Of a stretch of 64,000 bases of DNA, positions 55,014 to 63,625 are shown in pieces; within the stretch, counting starts at the first letter, position 1; every line of letters begins with the position of its first letter. The position numbers and the translations under genes are program-made. Below the pieces are notes generated by a model, which saw only the letters and a program-made list of their open reading frames with translations, searched no databases and was not told the DNA's origin. Source of the DNA: Micromonospora parastrephiae. GTDB lineage: Bacteria > Actinomycetota > Actinomycetes > Mycobacteriales > Micromonosporaceae. The stretch lies in contig NZ_JAEVHM010000008.1 in the NCBI RefSeq assembly GCF_016802865.1, positions 1 to 64,000 of the forward strand, in the 5' to 3' direction.

Positions 55014-55478
55014 TCAACGACCGCAGGCGCTGTCCAACGCCTTCAGGGTCGGATCCAGGTCCGGCGCCTCCACCTCGGTGGCCTTCGGGCCGGTGAGCCG
55101 CTTCTCGACCGCGGCGGCGAGATTCTCCAACGCCGTACGCACCCGCGGATCCGCAGCCGTCGGCGCCTCCTCACGGAGATCCTGCGCGAGCGCCGTGTAG
55201 TGGCCCCGCACCTTCGCACCCTGCTCCTTCGCGCTGACCGGCTTGTCGATCGCGGCGATCGCGTCGTCCGCCATCGCGACAAAGTGCTTCTTCACCACCG
55301 CCAGGGTCGTCTCGCAGACCTGCTTGCTGTTCGCCGCGACGTCCACCGTCGCACTGGGCGCCGCGGCCGCCGACGGCGCGGCGCTCCCCGCGTCCTGCGC
55401 CGCCGACGGGTCGCAACCAGCGGCCAGGCCGGCCAGCGCGACAAGGGTCAGGACGGTACGGACAGGCCTACCCATCAT
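55014..55478 (-). CDS. Small lipoprotein of unknown function
   Basis: 154 residues. A signal peptide ends with lipobox LAAGC (LVALAGLAAGCDPS), so the mature protein is lipid-anchored. An Ala/Ser/Pro-rich linker is followed by a helical domain with KQVCETTLAVVKKHFVAMAD and DPRVRTALENLAAAVEKRL. The pattern of helices is seen in many actinomycete lipoproteins of unknown role. ATG 55478, with GGGGGA seven bases upstream, is preferred over the longer frame. Confidence 0.75.
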   Translation of the reverse strand: MMGRPVRTVLTLVALAGLAAGCDPSAAQDAGSAAPSAAAAPSATVDVAANSKQVCETTLAVVKKHFVAMADDAIAAIDKPVSAKEQGAKVRGHYTALAQDLREEAPTAADPRVRTALENLAAAVEKRLTGPKATEVEAPDLDPTLKALDSACGR

Positions 55479-55599
55479 GGTCGTTCCCCCGTTGTGGTGA
55501 GCGGCCCCGACGATGATCACTTCGCCGGCCGAGCGCACCACTGTAGAGAGCACCAGCCGCGGGCGCACGCCCGTTCCACCCGCCGCCGGGCACACTCGC

Positions 55600-55605
55600 T
55601 AGGCT
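55600..55605 (+). promoter_or_regulatory. TAGGCT -10 box for a leaderless start
   Basis: TAGGCT ends six bases before ATG 55612 and no ribosome-binding site is visible, as for other leaderless starts in this window. Confidence 0.45.
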
Positions 55606-55611
55606 CCCGGG

Positions 55612-56397
55612 ATGGATCTGGCGGTCGACGAGACAGCGGGAACCGGACCGGCGATCGTCTGCCTGCCCATGTTCGGCACGAGCCGCGCCACCACGGCAGC
55701 CGCCCTCAGTCCCGCCCTCGCCGGTGCGGGCCTGCGCGAGACGTACCTGGACCTGCCCGGCCACGGCGACTCACCAGCGACCGGCCACCCCACCTCCCAG
55801 GCGGTGCTGGACGCCGTCTGCGCATGGCTCGACCGTCACCTCGACGCGCCCGTCCTGCTGGCCGGCGCGTCCTACGGCGCCTACCTCGCCGCCGGGATCG
55901 CACGCCAGCGGCCAGAACTCGTCCGTGGCCTGCTCCTCGTCTGCCCGGGTGTCGCCATCTCGCCGGAACGTCGGACCCTGCCCGACCGTCGTCGCCCACC
56001 GGCGGCGCCCACCGGCTGGCTCGACGCCGCCCCCGCCGACCTGCGCGCACACCTCGACACCGCGCTGGGCCATCGCACCCCGGCCGTCGTCGCGACGGTG
56101 CTCGCCGCGCTCACCTCCGGCGGCTCCGGCGACGAGACGTTCCAGCAGGACCTGCGAACAGGCCCCGGGTACGCGCTTCCCGACGAGCACGACGACACCG
56201 TCTTCGACGGGCCGGTCAGCGTGCTCACCGGCCGACAGGACGGCATCGTCGGCTACGCCGACCAGTTCCACGCCATGCGCCGCTATCCCCGTGGCACCTT
56301 CACGGTGATCGACGAAGCCGGGCACTACCTGCCCTTCGAACAACCGGCGCTGCTGCGCTCGCTCACCCAGGACTGGCTGCGCCGCACGCACAACTGA
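55612..56397 (+). CDS. Alpha/beta hydrolase
   Basis: A 261-residue alpha/beta hydrolase. The nucleophile Ser is in LAGASYGAYLAAGI, the acid Asp in TGRQDGIVGY and the His in EAGHYLPFEQ. It should hydrolyse an ester, lactone or similar bond. It lies 199 bases before ramC on the same strand, with regulatory repeats in the gap, so it is probably not part of the ram operon; no leader-peptidase feature is evident. Confidence 0.85.
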   Translation: MDLAVDETAGTGPAIVCLPMFGTSRATTAAALSPALAGAGLRETYLDLPGHGDSPATGHPTSQAVLDAVCAWLDRHLDAPVLLAGASYGAYLAAGIARQRPELVRGLLLVCPGVAISPERRTLPDRRRPPAAPTGWLDAAPADLRAHLDTALGHRTPAVVATVLAALTSGGSGDETFQQDLRTGPGYALPDEHDDTVFDGPVSVLTGRQDGIVGYADQFHAMRRYPRGTFTVIDEAGHYLPFEQPALLRSLTQDWLRRTHN

Positions 56398-56466
56398 CCG
56401 CCCGACCTGCGGCAAGCCAGCGCGGCAGGGTCCCCGACCCTCCCCGGCCGTGCGGACCTGACTTTT

Positions 56467-56504
56467 GTCATGAGTGCCCGTGCGCCCCACACCGAAGCTC
56501 ATGA
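56467..56504 (+). promoter_or_regulatory. Inverted GTCATGAG/CTCATGAC repeats upstream of ramC
   Basis: GTCATGAG at 56467-56474 and CTCATGAC at 56498-56505 are perfect inverted repeats, and each carries a TCATGA core. The cores are 31 bases apart, close to three helical turns, which fits a pair of regulator dimers on one face of DNA. The distance to the ramC start is about 95-130 bases, a normal position for activator sites such as those of RamR. Binding is inference. Confidence 0.5.
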
Positions 56505-56596
56505 CTAAGCGCACTGTGGCCCGTCACGTCCTGTGAACGAGACTCAATCCAGCGCCGGAACACATGCCGGCCGAGTTCGTGACGGGAGGCGGGACG

Positions 56597-59194
56597 GTGG
56601 ACGAGCGCTACGACAGTTACTGCGCCGCGGATCGACTGTTCTACGACTCGCTCGGCAGCGCCGTCGCGCAGCCCGTCTTCCCGGCCGCCGAGCGGCCGGT
56701 ACCGGCCGGCTGGCGCCGAGAGCCGCTCGACGACTGGTTGATCTACGGCCCGGACGGCGGCTCGCTGCCGCAGCAGGGCTGGAAGATCCACGTGTCGGCG
56801 GGTCTGGCCAACGCCGAGCGGGTGCTCGACGCGGTCTGGGACTACTGCGTCCCCCGCGGCCTGTCCTTCAAGTTCCTGCGCGGACCTCGCACGTTGCTGC
56901 TGCGCAACTCCAAGTACGCCGCGCGGGCCGCCAGCGGCAAGTTCATCACGGTCTACCCCCGCGACGACGCGGAGCTGGAGCTGACCTGCAAGGAACTCGA
57001 CAAACTGCTCGCCGGCGAGTCCGGACCGTACATCCTCAGCGACCTCCGCTACGGAGCCGGCCCGGTCCACGTGCGCTACGGCGGCTTCGCCGCCCGTTAC
57101 TGCCACTCGCCGGACGGTCAGGTGGTGCCGGCGATCGAGGACGACTCCGGTGCGCTGGTACCCGACCGTCGCGAACCGGTCTTCCACGTCCCGTCCTGGA
57201 TCACCCTGCCCGACTTCCTCGGCCCGCACCTGGCCGCCCGGAGCGAGACCAGCACCAACGAGGTGCCCTACCGCATCGAGCGGGTGATCCACTTCTCGAA
57301 CGGCGGCGGGCTGTACGTGGGCCGGGACCTGCGCAGCGACACCCAGGTGGTGCTGAAGGAGGCACGACCGCACGCCGGCCTGGACGCCGACGGCGTCGAC
57401 GCCGTCGCCCGACTGGCACGCGAGGCCGCCGCACTGCGGCAACTCTCCGACCTGCCGCAGGTGCCACGTGTGCACGACGAGTTCACCCTCGGCGAGCACC
57501 GGTTCCTCGCCCTCGAATTCATCGAGGGCCGGCCGCTGAACAAGGTGCTCGTCGACCGCTACCCGCTCATCGACGCCGACGCCACGGACGACGACCGGGC
57601 GACGTACGCCCGATGGGCCCGGCACATCTACGAGCAGGTCGAGTCCCTCATCGAGGCGATCCACCAGCACGGCCTGGTCTACGGGGACCTGCACCTGTTC
57701 AACATCATGGTCCGCCCGGACGATCGAGTCGTCCTGGTCGACTTCGAGGTCGCCGCCCCGATCACCGGACACCGTCGACCCGGGCTGCGCAACCAGGGCT
57801 TCGCGGCGCCCCGGGACCGGACCGGACCAGCGGTCGACCGGTACGCGCTGGCGTGCCTGCGGCTGGCGCTGTTCCTGCCACTGACCCAGCTGGTCCGCCT
57901 CGCACCGACGAAGGTGGGCCACCTCGCCGACATCATCGCCGCGAACTTCCCGGTGCCGCGATCCTTCCTGGACCCGGCGGTCGAGGAAATCACCGGCGGT
58001 CCACGAGACACCGCCAACCCCGGCCTGGACCTCGACACGCGCGACTGGCCGACCCTGCGAGACCAACTGACCAGAGCGATCGTCGCCAGCGCCACCCCCG
58101 AGCGCGACGACCGGCTCTTCCCCGGCGACATCGAACAGTTCCGCAGCGGCGGCCTCAACCTCGCCCACGGCGCGGCCGGCGTGCTGTACGCACTCGACAA
58201 GGCCGGCGCGGGCCGCTGGCCCGAACACGAGGACTGGCTGGTACGGCGGGCGACAGCACCCCCGTCCGGCACCCGCTGCGGCTTCTACGACGGCCTGCAC
58301 GGTGTGGCGTACACCCTGGAACACCTCGGACGCCGGCAGGACGCCCTGGACGTCCTCGACATCTGCCTGCGCGAGCCCCTGGACGGGCTCGACCACAGCC
58401 TGTCGAGCGGACTGTCCGGAATCGCCCTCAACCTGGCCGAACTGGCCGCGCGTACCGGGGAGGCGTCACTGCTCGACGCCGCCTGGCGGGCGGCCCAGCG
58501 GGTGATCGACCGGCTGGCCGACGACCCGGGCCCCGACATCAGCGGCGGACGCCACCCTTACGCCGGGCTGCTGCGCGGCCGGACCGGACCGGCGCTGATG
58601 TTGCTGCGGCTCTACGAACTCACCGGCGACGACGACCTCCTGGGGCACGCCGCCACGGCGCTGCGCCAGGACCTGCGCCGGTGCGTGCTGCGCCCGGACG
58701 GCGCGCTGGAGGTCAACGAGGGCTGGCGAACCATGCCATACCTGGCGCACGGCAGCGTCGGCATCGGGCTGGTCATCGACCAGTACCTGCGCCACCGCGC
58801 CGACGACCGGTTCGCCGAGGCGAGTGCCGGGATCCGCCGCGCGGCACGGTCACCGTTCTACGCGCAATCCGGACTCTTCGCTGGCCGGGCCGGCATCATC
58901 AGCTACCTCGCCGCATCGACCGACGACGCCGACCGCCGGGAACTCGACGTGCAGCTGGATCGGCTGTCCTGGCACGCGCTGCCGTACCGCGACGGCACGG
59001 CCTTCCCCGGTGAGCAGTTGCTGCGCCTGTCCATGGACCTCGGCACCGGCACCGCCGGCGTGCTGTACGCGCTGGCCTGCGCCCAGCACGACGAGCCGCC
59101 GGTGCTGCCGTTCCTCGCGCCCCTCGCGGGCGCGACCAGACTCCCTCGCGACAGCGAGGGCGACCTGACCGACGAACGGATGGAAGGGAGGTGA
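56597..59194 (+). CDS. ramC: Class III lanthipeptide synthetase (RamC/LanKC)
   Basis: 865 residues in three parts: an N-terminal lyase-like region (about 1-210, MDERYDSYCAADRLFYDSL), a Ser/Thr-kinase-like domain (about 220-480) and a LanC-like cyclase (about 520-865). The kinase has QVVLKEARP (ATP-binding Lys), HGLVYGDLHLFNIM and VDFEVA; the cyclase has repeated GxxG motifs (LAHGAAGVLY, LSSGLSGIAL, FAGRAGIISY). The zinc Cys ligands of LanM/LanL are missing (YLAHGSVG), as in class III. It should phosphorylate, dehydrate and cyclise the RamS precursor in the cytoplasm. GTG 56597 follows GGGAGG and gives the usual family N-terminus. Confidence 0.94.
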   Translation: MDERYDSYCAADRLFYDSLGSAVAQPVFPAAERPVPAGWRREPLDDWLIYGPDGGSLPQQGWKIHVSAGLANAERVLDAVWDYCVPRGLSFKFLRGPRTLLLRNSKYAARAASGKFITVYPRDDAELELTCKELDKLLAGESGPYILSDLRYGAGPVHVRYGGFAARYCHSPDGQVVPAIEDDSGALVPDRREPVFHVPSWITLPDFLGPHLAARSETSTNEVPYRIERVIHFSNGGGLYVGRDLRSDTQVVLKEARPHAGLDADGVDAVARLAREAAALRQLSDLPQVPRVHDEFTLGEHRFLALEFIEGRPLNKVLVDRYPLIDADATDDDRATYARWARHIYEQVESLIEAIHQHGLVYGDLHLFNIMVRPDDRVVLVDFEVAAPITGHRRPGLRNQGFAAPRDRTGPAVDRYALACLRLALFLPLTQLVRLAPTKVGHLADIIAANFPVPRSFLDPAVEEITGGPRDTANPGLDLDTRDWPTLRDQLTRAIVASATPERDDRLFPGDIEQFRSGGLNLAHGAAGVLYALDKAGAGRWPEHEDWLVRRATAPPSGTRCGFYDGLHGVAYTLEHLGRRQDALDVLDICLREPLDGLDHSLSSGLSGIALNLAELAARTGEASLLDAAWRAAQRVIDRLADDPGPDISGGRHPYAGLLRGRTGPALMLLRLYELTGDDDLLGHAATALRQDLRRCVLRPDGALEVNEGWRTMPYLAHGSVGIGLVIDQYLRHRADDRFAEASAGIRRAARSPFYAQSGLFAGRAGIISYLAASTDDADRRELDVQLDRLSWHALPYRDGTAFPGEQLLRLSMDLGTGTAGVLYALACAQHDEPPVLPFLAPLAGATRLPRDSEGDLTDERMEGR

Positions 59195-59200
59195 CACGAC

Positions 59201-59320
59201 ATGGCGCTTCTGGACCTCCAGGGCCTGGAGATGGCTCCGGCCGACCGCACGGGTGGCGGTAGCCGGGCGAGCCTGCTGCTCTGCGGCGACAGCTCGCTCT
59301 CCGTCACGACCTGCAACTGA
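59201..59320 (+). CDS. ramS: SapB-like lanthipeptide precursor (RamS)
   Basis: A 39-residue precursor. The leader starts MALLDLQGLEM, with the LLDLQxLE element recognised by class III synthetases. The core GGSRASLLLCGDSSLSVTTC differs from Streptomyces SapB only at its start and by Val for Ile. Ser21-x2-Ser24-x3-Cys28 and Ser31-x2-Ser34-x3-Cys38 each give one lanthionine ring and one dehydroalanine in SapB. SapB is a surface-active peptide that lets hyphae leave the wet surface. The start is six bases after ramC; GGGAGGTGA overlaps the ramC stop, so the two are coupled. Confidence 0.95.
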   Translation: MALLDLQGLEMAPADRTGGGSRASLLLCGDSSLSVTTCN

Positions 59321-59331
59321 TCCATTCGCAC

Positions 59332-59376
59332 GCGTGGCCCTGGGCGGGTAGACGTACCCGCCCAGGGCAACCACGC
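59332..59376 (+). terminator. Strong stem-loop between ramS and ramA
   Basis: CCCTGGGCGGGTA (59338-59350) and its exact complement (59355-59367) form a 13-base-pair stem with a 4-base loop, extended by GCGTGG/CCACGC at the outside. It sits 12 bases after ramS and 17 bases before ramA. It has no T-tract and may act as a leaky terminator or as an mRNA-stabilising end, favouring precursor over transporter. Confidence 0.7.
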
Positions 59377-59392
59377 AGCACCGGGAGGACCG

Positions 59393-61119
59393 ATGCCGAC
59401 GTTCGCCACGGGAGACCGGTTGCTCAGGCGGACGGTCCTGGCGGGCGGTGGCTGGACCGCCGCACTCGCGGCGTCGCGCTGCTCGGCGCGACCGCCGAAC
59501 TCCTGCTACCCGCGGTCCTCGGACGCGCCGTCGACGCCGCTCTCGCCGCGGGCTCCGGCTGGTGGACGGTGGCCGCCTGCGCACTGGTCGTCGTACTCAT
59601 CTGCGTCGACACCCTCACGGACCTGGCCACCGGATTCGGCGCGGCACGAGCCACCGCCGAGCTGCGCCGGCACCTGCTGCGCCACCTGTTCGCGCTGGAC
59701 GTCCGCACCACCCGCCGGCACCCGGTGGGTGATCTCGTCGGCCGGCTGGTCAGCCAGACGGCCGACGCGGGACAAGCCGGCAACGCCGTGGTGCTGGCGG
59801 TGATCGCGTTGCTGCCGCCACTCGGCAGCGTCGTCGCGCTCACCATCATGGAACCGGTGCTCGGGGTCACCCTGCTCGCCGGCCTCGGCCTGCTCACCAT
59901 CCTCATGCGGGCCTTCGTCTCCGACGCCTCGGCCGTGACCGCCAGCTACCAACGGGTGCTGGGCGCCATCGCCGGCCGACTGCTGGAATCACTGACCGGG
60001 GCCCGGACCATCGCCGCCGCCGCCACCACCCACCGTGAGCAGGAGCGGGTGCTGGCGGCCCTACCGGAACTCGGCGCGCACGGCCGGCGCGGTTGGGAGC
60101 TGCTGGCCCGGGTGAGCGCACGCACGTCCGCCGTGGCGCCGCTGCTGCACCTCAGCGTCGTCGCGGTCGGCGGATACGCCCTGACCGTCGGCTGGCTGAC
60201 GCCAGGGCAACTGGTCGCCGCGGTCCGCTACGCGGCGATGGGCGCCGGCCTCGGCGGCGTACTCGCCGCACTGAACCACCTGGTCCGCAGCCGCGCGGGC
60301 GCGACTCGGATCGCCGAGCTGCTGGCTCAGCCCGTCGTGCCGGCAGGCGACCGACCCCTCCCACCCGGCGGCGGCGCGCTGCGACTGCGCGGGGTGAGCG
60401 TGCGCGCCGACGACGGCCGGCCCATCCTGGACCGGATCGACCTGGACGTACCGGCCGGCTCGACCGTGGCCGTCGTCGGAACGTCCGGCTCCGGCAAATC
60501 GACCCTGGCCGCAATAGCGGGACGACTGCACGATCCCGACGACGGCGACGTGCGACTGGACGGCGTACCCCTGCGGCACCTCGACCGGGCGGCGCTGCGC
60601 CGGGCCGTGGGCTACGCCTTCGACCGACCCGTGTTGATCGGCGCGACCATCCACGACGCGATCGGGTTGGCGCTGCCGCCCGGGTCGGCAGCCCTGCCGA
60701 CCGACCCGGCTCCGGCGACACCGGCGGTCCTACAGGCCGCCCGCATGGCGGCGGTCGCCGACGTGGTCGAACGGCTACCCCACGGCTACCGCACCCCGCT
60801 GGCGGACACACCCCTGTCCGGGGGCGAAACCCAACGCCTCGGCCTGGCACGCGCCTTCGCCGCCGAACGACTGCTCATCCTGGACGACGCGACATCCAGC
60901 CTGGACACGGCCACCGAACACCGCATCGCCCAGGCGGTCACCGGACGGACCGGCGAGCGCACCCGGCTGGTGATCACCCACCGGGTCGCCACGGCCGCGA
61001 CGGCCGACCTCGTCGCCTGGCTGGACGGCGGACGGCTGCGCGGCCTGGCACCACACCAGCGGCTCTGGGCCGACCCGGACTACCGAGCGGTCTTCCAACC
61101 CGCCAGCGGTGGGTCGTGA
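59393..61119 (+). CDS. ramA: ABC exporter half-transporter RamA, 5' frameshift
   Basis: From about 59473 to 61119 the sequence encodes a complete TMD-NBD transporter: LGATAELLLPAVLGRAVDAA onward, Walker A VVGTSGSGKSTLAA, signature LSGGETQRLG, Walker B LLILDDATSSLD and His in ITHRVA. The ATG at 59393, with GGGAGG four bases before, opens a frame MPTFATGDRLLRRTVLAGGG that ends in a shift: one base is missing near 59466-59472. The repaired protein has about 575 residues. If the shift is real, translation would start near 59569 without the first transmembrane helix. With RamB it should export the peptide. Confidence 0.87.
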
Positions 61120-62894
61120 ACCCTCCCGGGGTACGCCGAGTGACCTGGCGGGCGATGCGGGCCCGCCGGCGGGAGCTGGCCCGGCTGTGCGGCTGGTCGC
61201 TGGTCGAGTCACTGCCCGCGCTGCTCTCCGGCTACCTGGTCGCCCGCGCCGTCGACGAGGGTTTCCTGGCCGGGCACGCACTCACCGGCCTGACCTGGTT
61301 GGGTGCCCTCGCCGTGGCCGTGCTGATCGGCGCGACGGCCACCGGCCGGACGTACCGGAGCCTCGGCGCCGTGGTCGAGCCGTTCCGCGACGAACTGGCC
61401 GCTCAGGTGGTCCGCGGGGCGCTGCGCGACGCCACCCGGGCCGGCGGCCACCCGGACAGCACCGCGGTGGCCCGGTTGACCCACCAGACGGAGATTGTCC
61501 GCGACACCTTCGCCGGTCTGCTGATGGTGACCCGCGGTTTCCTCTTCTCCGCCGGCGCCGCCCTGCTCGGCCTGCTCGCCCTGGCACCGGTGGTGGCGGC
61601 GCTCGCCGCCGCGCCCCTGGCCGTCGGCCTGGCCGTGTTCCTCACCGCGCTGCCGGCGATGGTCACGCACCAGCGCGCGTACGTCCGGGCCGGTGAGCAG
61701 CTCGGCCAGTCCGCCGCGACCGCGTTGGCCGGGCACCGAGACGTGCTGGCCTGCGGCGCGCAGGCACGTGTGACGGCCGACGTGGAACGTCGAGTGTCGT
61801 CGCAGGCCGCCGCGGAACGCACACTCGCCCGGATGGCCGCGATCCGCAGCCTCAGCCTCGGCATCGGCGGCTGGCTGCCGCTGGTGGTGCTGCTGGCAGC
61901 CGCACCGTGGCTGGTCCAGCATGGCCTGACCGCCGGCGCGGTGCTGGGCGCGCTGATCTACGTCTCCACCGGCCTGCAACCAGCCCTGCACACCCTGGTC
62001 CAGGGCGTCGGCGGCGGCGGACTGCGCTACGTGGTGACCCTGGAGAACATCCTGCGCACCTGCCCGGAGATCGACGCTCCCCGTCCACCGGAGTCGGTCA
62101 ACCGGACGCCCCGCTCCCGCCCACCGACCGGCCGGACCGGCCCCGCCCCGGCCGTCGAGGTCCGGGGACTGACCTTCCGCTACGGCCCGCGCTCCCGGCC
62201 CATCCTGGAGAACTTCTCACTCGACCTGACCCACGGCGAACACCTCGCCGTGGTGGGCCCGAGTGGTGCGGGCAAGTCCACACTGGCCGCCCTGATGGCC
62301 GGCCTGGTGCCACCGCAAGCCGGCACCGTCCACCTGGCCGGCGAGCCGGTGACCGGCGCCGACCCGGCCGCCCTCGCCCGAATGCGGGTGCTGGTACCGC
62401 AGGAGGCCTACATCTTCACCGGACGCCTCGCCGACAACCTGCGCTACCTCCGGCCCGACGCCGACGACCGCACGCTGGAAACCGCCCTCGACACGCTCGG
62501 CGCGCGCCCCTTGGCAACCCGCCTGGGCGGCCTGAACGCACAGGTCACACCGGCCCTGCTCTCCGGCGGCGAGCGGCAGCTCATCGCCGCGGTCCGGGCC
62601 TGGCTCGCGCCCGCCCCACTGGTGATCCTCGACGAAGCCACCTGCCACCTGGACCCGGCACTGGAGGCCACGGTCGAAGACGCCTTCGCCCGGCGACCCG
62701 GCAGCCTGGTCGTGATCGCCCACCGGATCAGTTCCGCGCTCCGGGCCCGTCGACTTCTGGTCCTCGACGGTGACGAGCCCGTCGCGGGGACGCATGAGCA
62801 ACTGCTGGCACACTCGGCCACCTACCGGCTGCTCGTCGGCTACTGGGACGAGCCGGCGGTGGCACCCCCGGCGACGCCGGCGCGGCGGGGCTGA
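61116..62894 (+). CDS. ramB: ABC exporter half-transporter RamB
   Basis: A 592-residue transporter of the same type, with six transmembrane helices, Walker A VVGPSGAGKSTLAA, signature LSGGERQLIA, Walker B PLVILDEATCHLD and His in IAHRIS. It starts at GTG 61116, overlapping the ramA stop (GTGA), so production is coupled. RamA and RamB would form a heterodimer exporting the SapB-like peptide after modification, as the corresponding Streptomyces ramAB genes are thought to do. Confidence 0.92.
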   Translation: MNPPGVRRVTWRAMRARRRELARLCGWSLVESLPALLSGYLVARAVDEGFLAGHALTGLTWLGALAVAVLIGATATGRTYRSLGAVVEPFRDELAAQVVRGALRDATRAGGHPDSTAVARLTHQTEIVRDTFAGLLMVTRGFLFSAGAALLGLLALAPVVAALAAAPLAVGLAVFLTALPAMVTHQRAYVRAGEQLGQSAATALAGHRDVLACGAQARVTADVERRVSSQAAAERTLARMAAIRSLSLGIGGWLPLVVLLAAAPWLVQHGLTAGAVLGALIYVSTGLQPALHTLVQGVGGGGLRYVVTLENILRTCPEIDAPRPPESVNRTPRSRPPTGRTGPAPAVEVRGLTFRYGPRSRPILENFSLDLTHGEHLAVVGPSGAGKSTLAALMAGLVPPQAGTVHLAGEPVTGADPAALARMRVLVPQEAYIFTGRLADNLRYLRPDADDRTLETALDTLGARPLATRLGGLNAQVTPALLSGGERQLIAAVRAWLAPAPLVILDEATCHLDPALEATVEDAFARRPGSLVVIAHRISSALRARRLLVLDGDEPVAGTHEQLLAHSATYRLLVGYWDEPAVAPPATPARRG

Positions 62895-62920
62895 CACCGC
62901 CCGCCCACACCGGCGGGGGG
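62892..62920. terminator. Possible bidirectional hairpin between ramB and ramR
   Basis: The stretch from the ramB stop (TGAC) to the ramR stop (GTCA) contains CCCGCC and GGCGGG around a six-base loop, with TGAC/GTCA pairing outside. It could terminate both convergent transcripts. Confidence 0.45.
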
Positions 62921-63505
62921 TCAGATCCAGCCCGCCTCGCGTGCGACGCGCACCGCCTCGACCCGGGTACGCGCACCAACCTTGCGCGCGATCCGCCCCA
63001 GATGGTTGCGGACGGTGCCCGAGGTGAGCCCCAGCGACACCGCGACCTCCGCGACCGGCGCCCCCGCCGCGGTCAGGGACAACACCTCCGTCTCACGATC
63101 GGTCAGTGGGCCGTCCGAGTGCAGCGCCGCGACGACGAGGTCCGCGTCGAGCACCGGCTCCCGCCGAGCGAGCCGGCGGATCCCGTCGATGACCCGCTGA
63201 GGAGCGACGTCGCTGCGCAGCACGCCCACCATCCGGGTCGCGCAGGCCATTCCGCGCAGCCGCCCAGCCCGACGTGGGTGAGCCAGCACCAGGACCGGAC
63301 ACGGGCCGAGGCGACTGGCGTCGACCCCCTCGATGAAGTTCAGGTCCGCCACCACCACGTCGGGGCGTTGGGCCCGCACCGCCGCGGGAACCGCCTCGCC
63401 GCGGTCCACCTTCGCCACCACACGGATGTCATCCTCGGCAGCGAGGACGAACGACAACGCGCCCAACACCAGGGCACCGTCCAACGCGAGCAGGGTACGG
63501 ATCAC
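62921..63505 (-). CDS. ramR: NarL/FixJ-type response regulator, RamR-like
   Basis: 194 residues from the preferred GTG 63505 (VIRTLLALDGALVLGALSFV), which has GGAAGG seven bases before; ATG 63520 is the longest alternative. The receiver domain has an Asp in VVVADLNFIEG at the phosphorylation-site position. The C-terminal LuxR helix-turn-helix is LTDRETEVLSLTAAGAPVAE followed by GLTSGTVRNHLGRIARKVGA. In Streptomyces RamR, an orphan regulator next to ramCSAB, activates the operon; position and fold argue for the same job. An ATCAC/GTGAT dyad lies upstream at 63535-63549. Confidence 0.85.
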   Translation of the reverse strand: MIRTLLALDGALVLGALSFVLAAEDDIRVVAKVDRGEAVPAAVRAQRPDVVVADLNFIEGVDASRLGPCPVLVLAHPRRAGRLRGMACATRMVGVLRSDVAPQRVIDGIRRLARREPVLDADLVVAALHSDGPLTDRETEVLSLTAAGAPVAEVAVSLGLTSGTVRNHLGRIARKVGARTRVEAVRVAREAGWI

Positions 63506-63625
63506 TTCGAACCTTCCCACGCACTCCGATGATGATCACACAACGTGATAATTCAAGCACGCACCCGACGTGTCCGCACGTCGGGGGAGCGGGCCCGGGC
63601 AGACCGCCGGACCCGCCCCCGACCA

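Noticed and set aside
55612-56397. Alpha/beta hydrolase as leader peptidase of the ram cluster
   Set aside because: It is separated by about 200 bases with regulatory repeats, has its own start signal and lacks prolyl-oligopeptidase features.
56468-58396. A 642-codon minus-strand frame opposite ramC
   Set aside because: Antisense shadow of ramC; composition is Val/Gly/Arg-rich and no motif is present.
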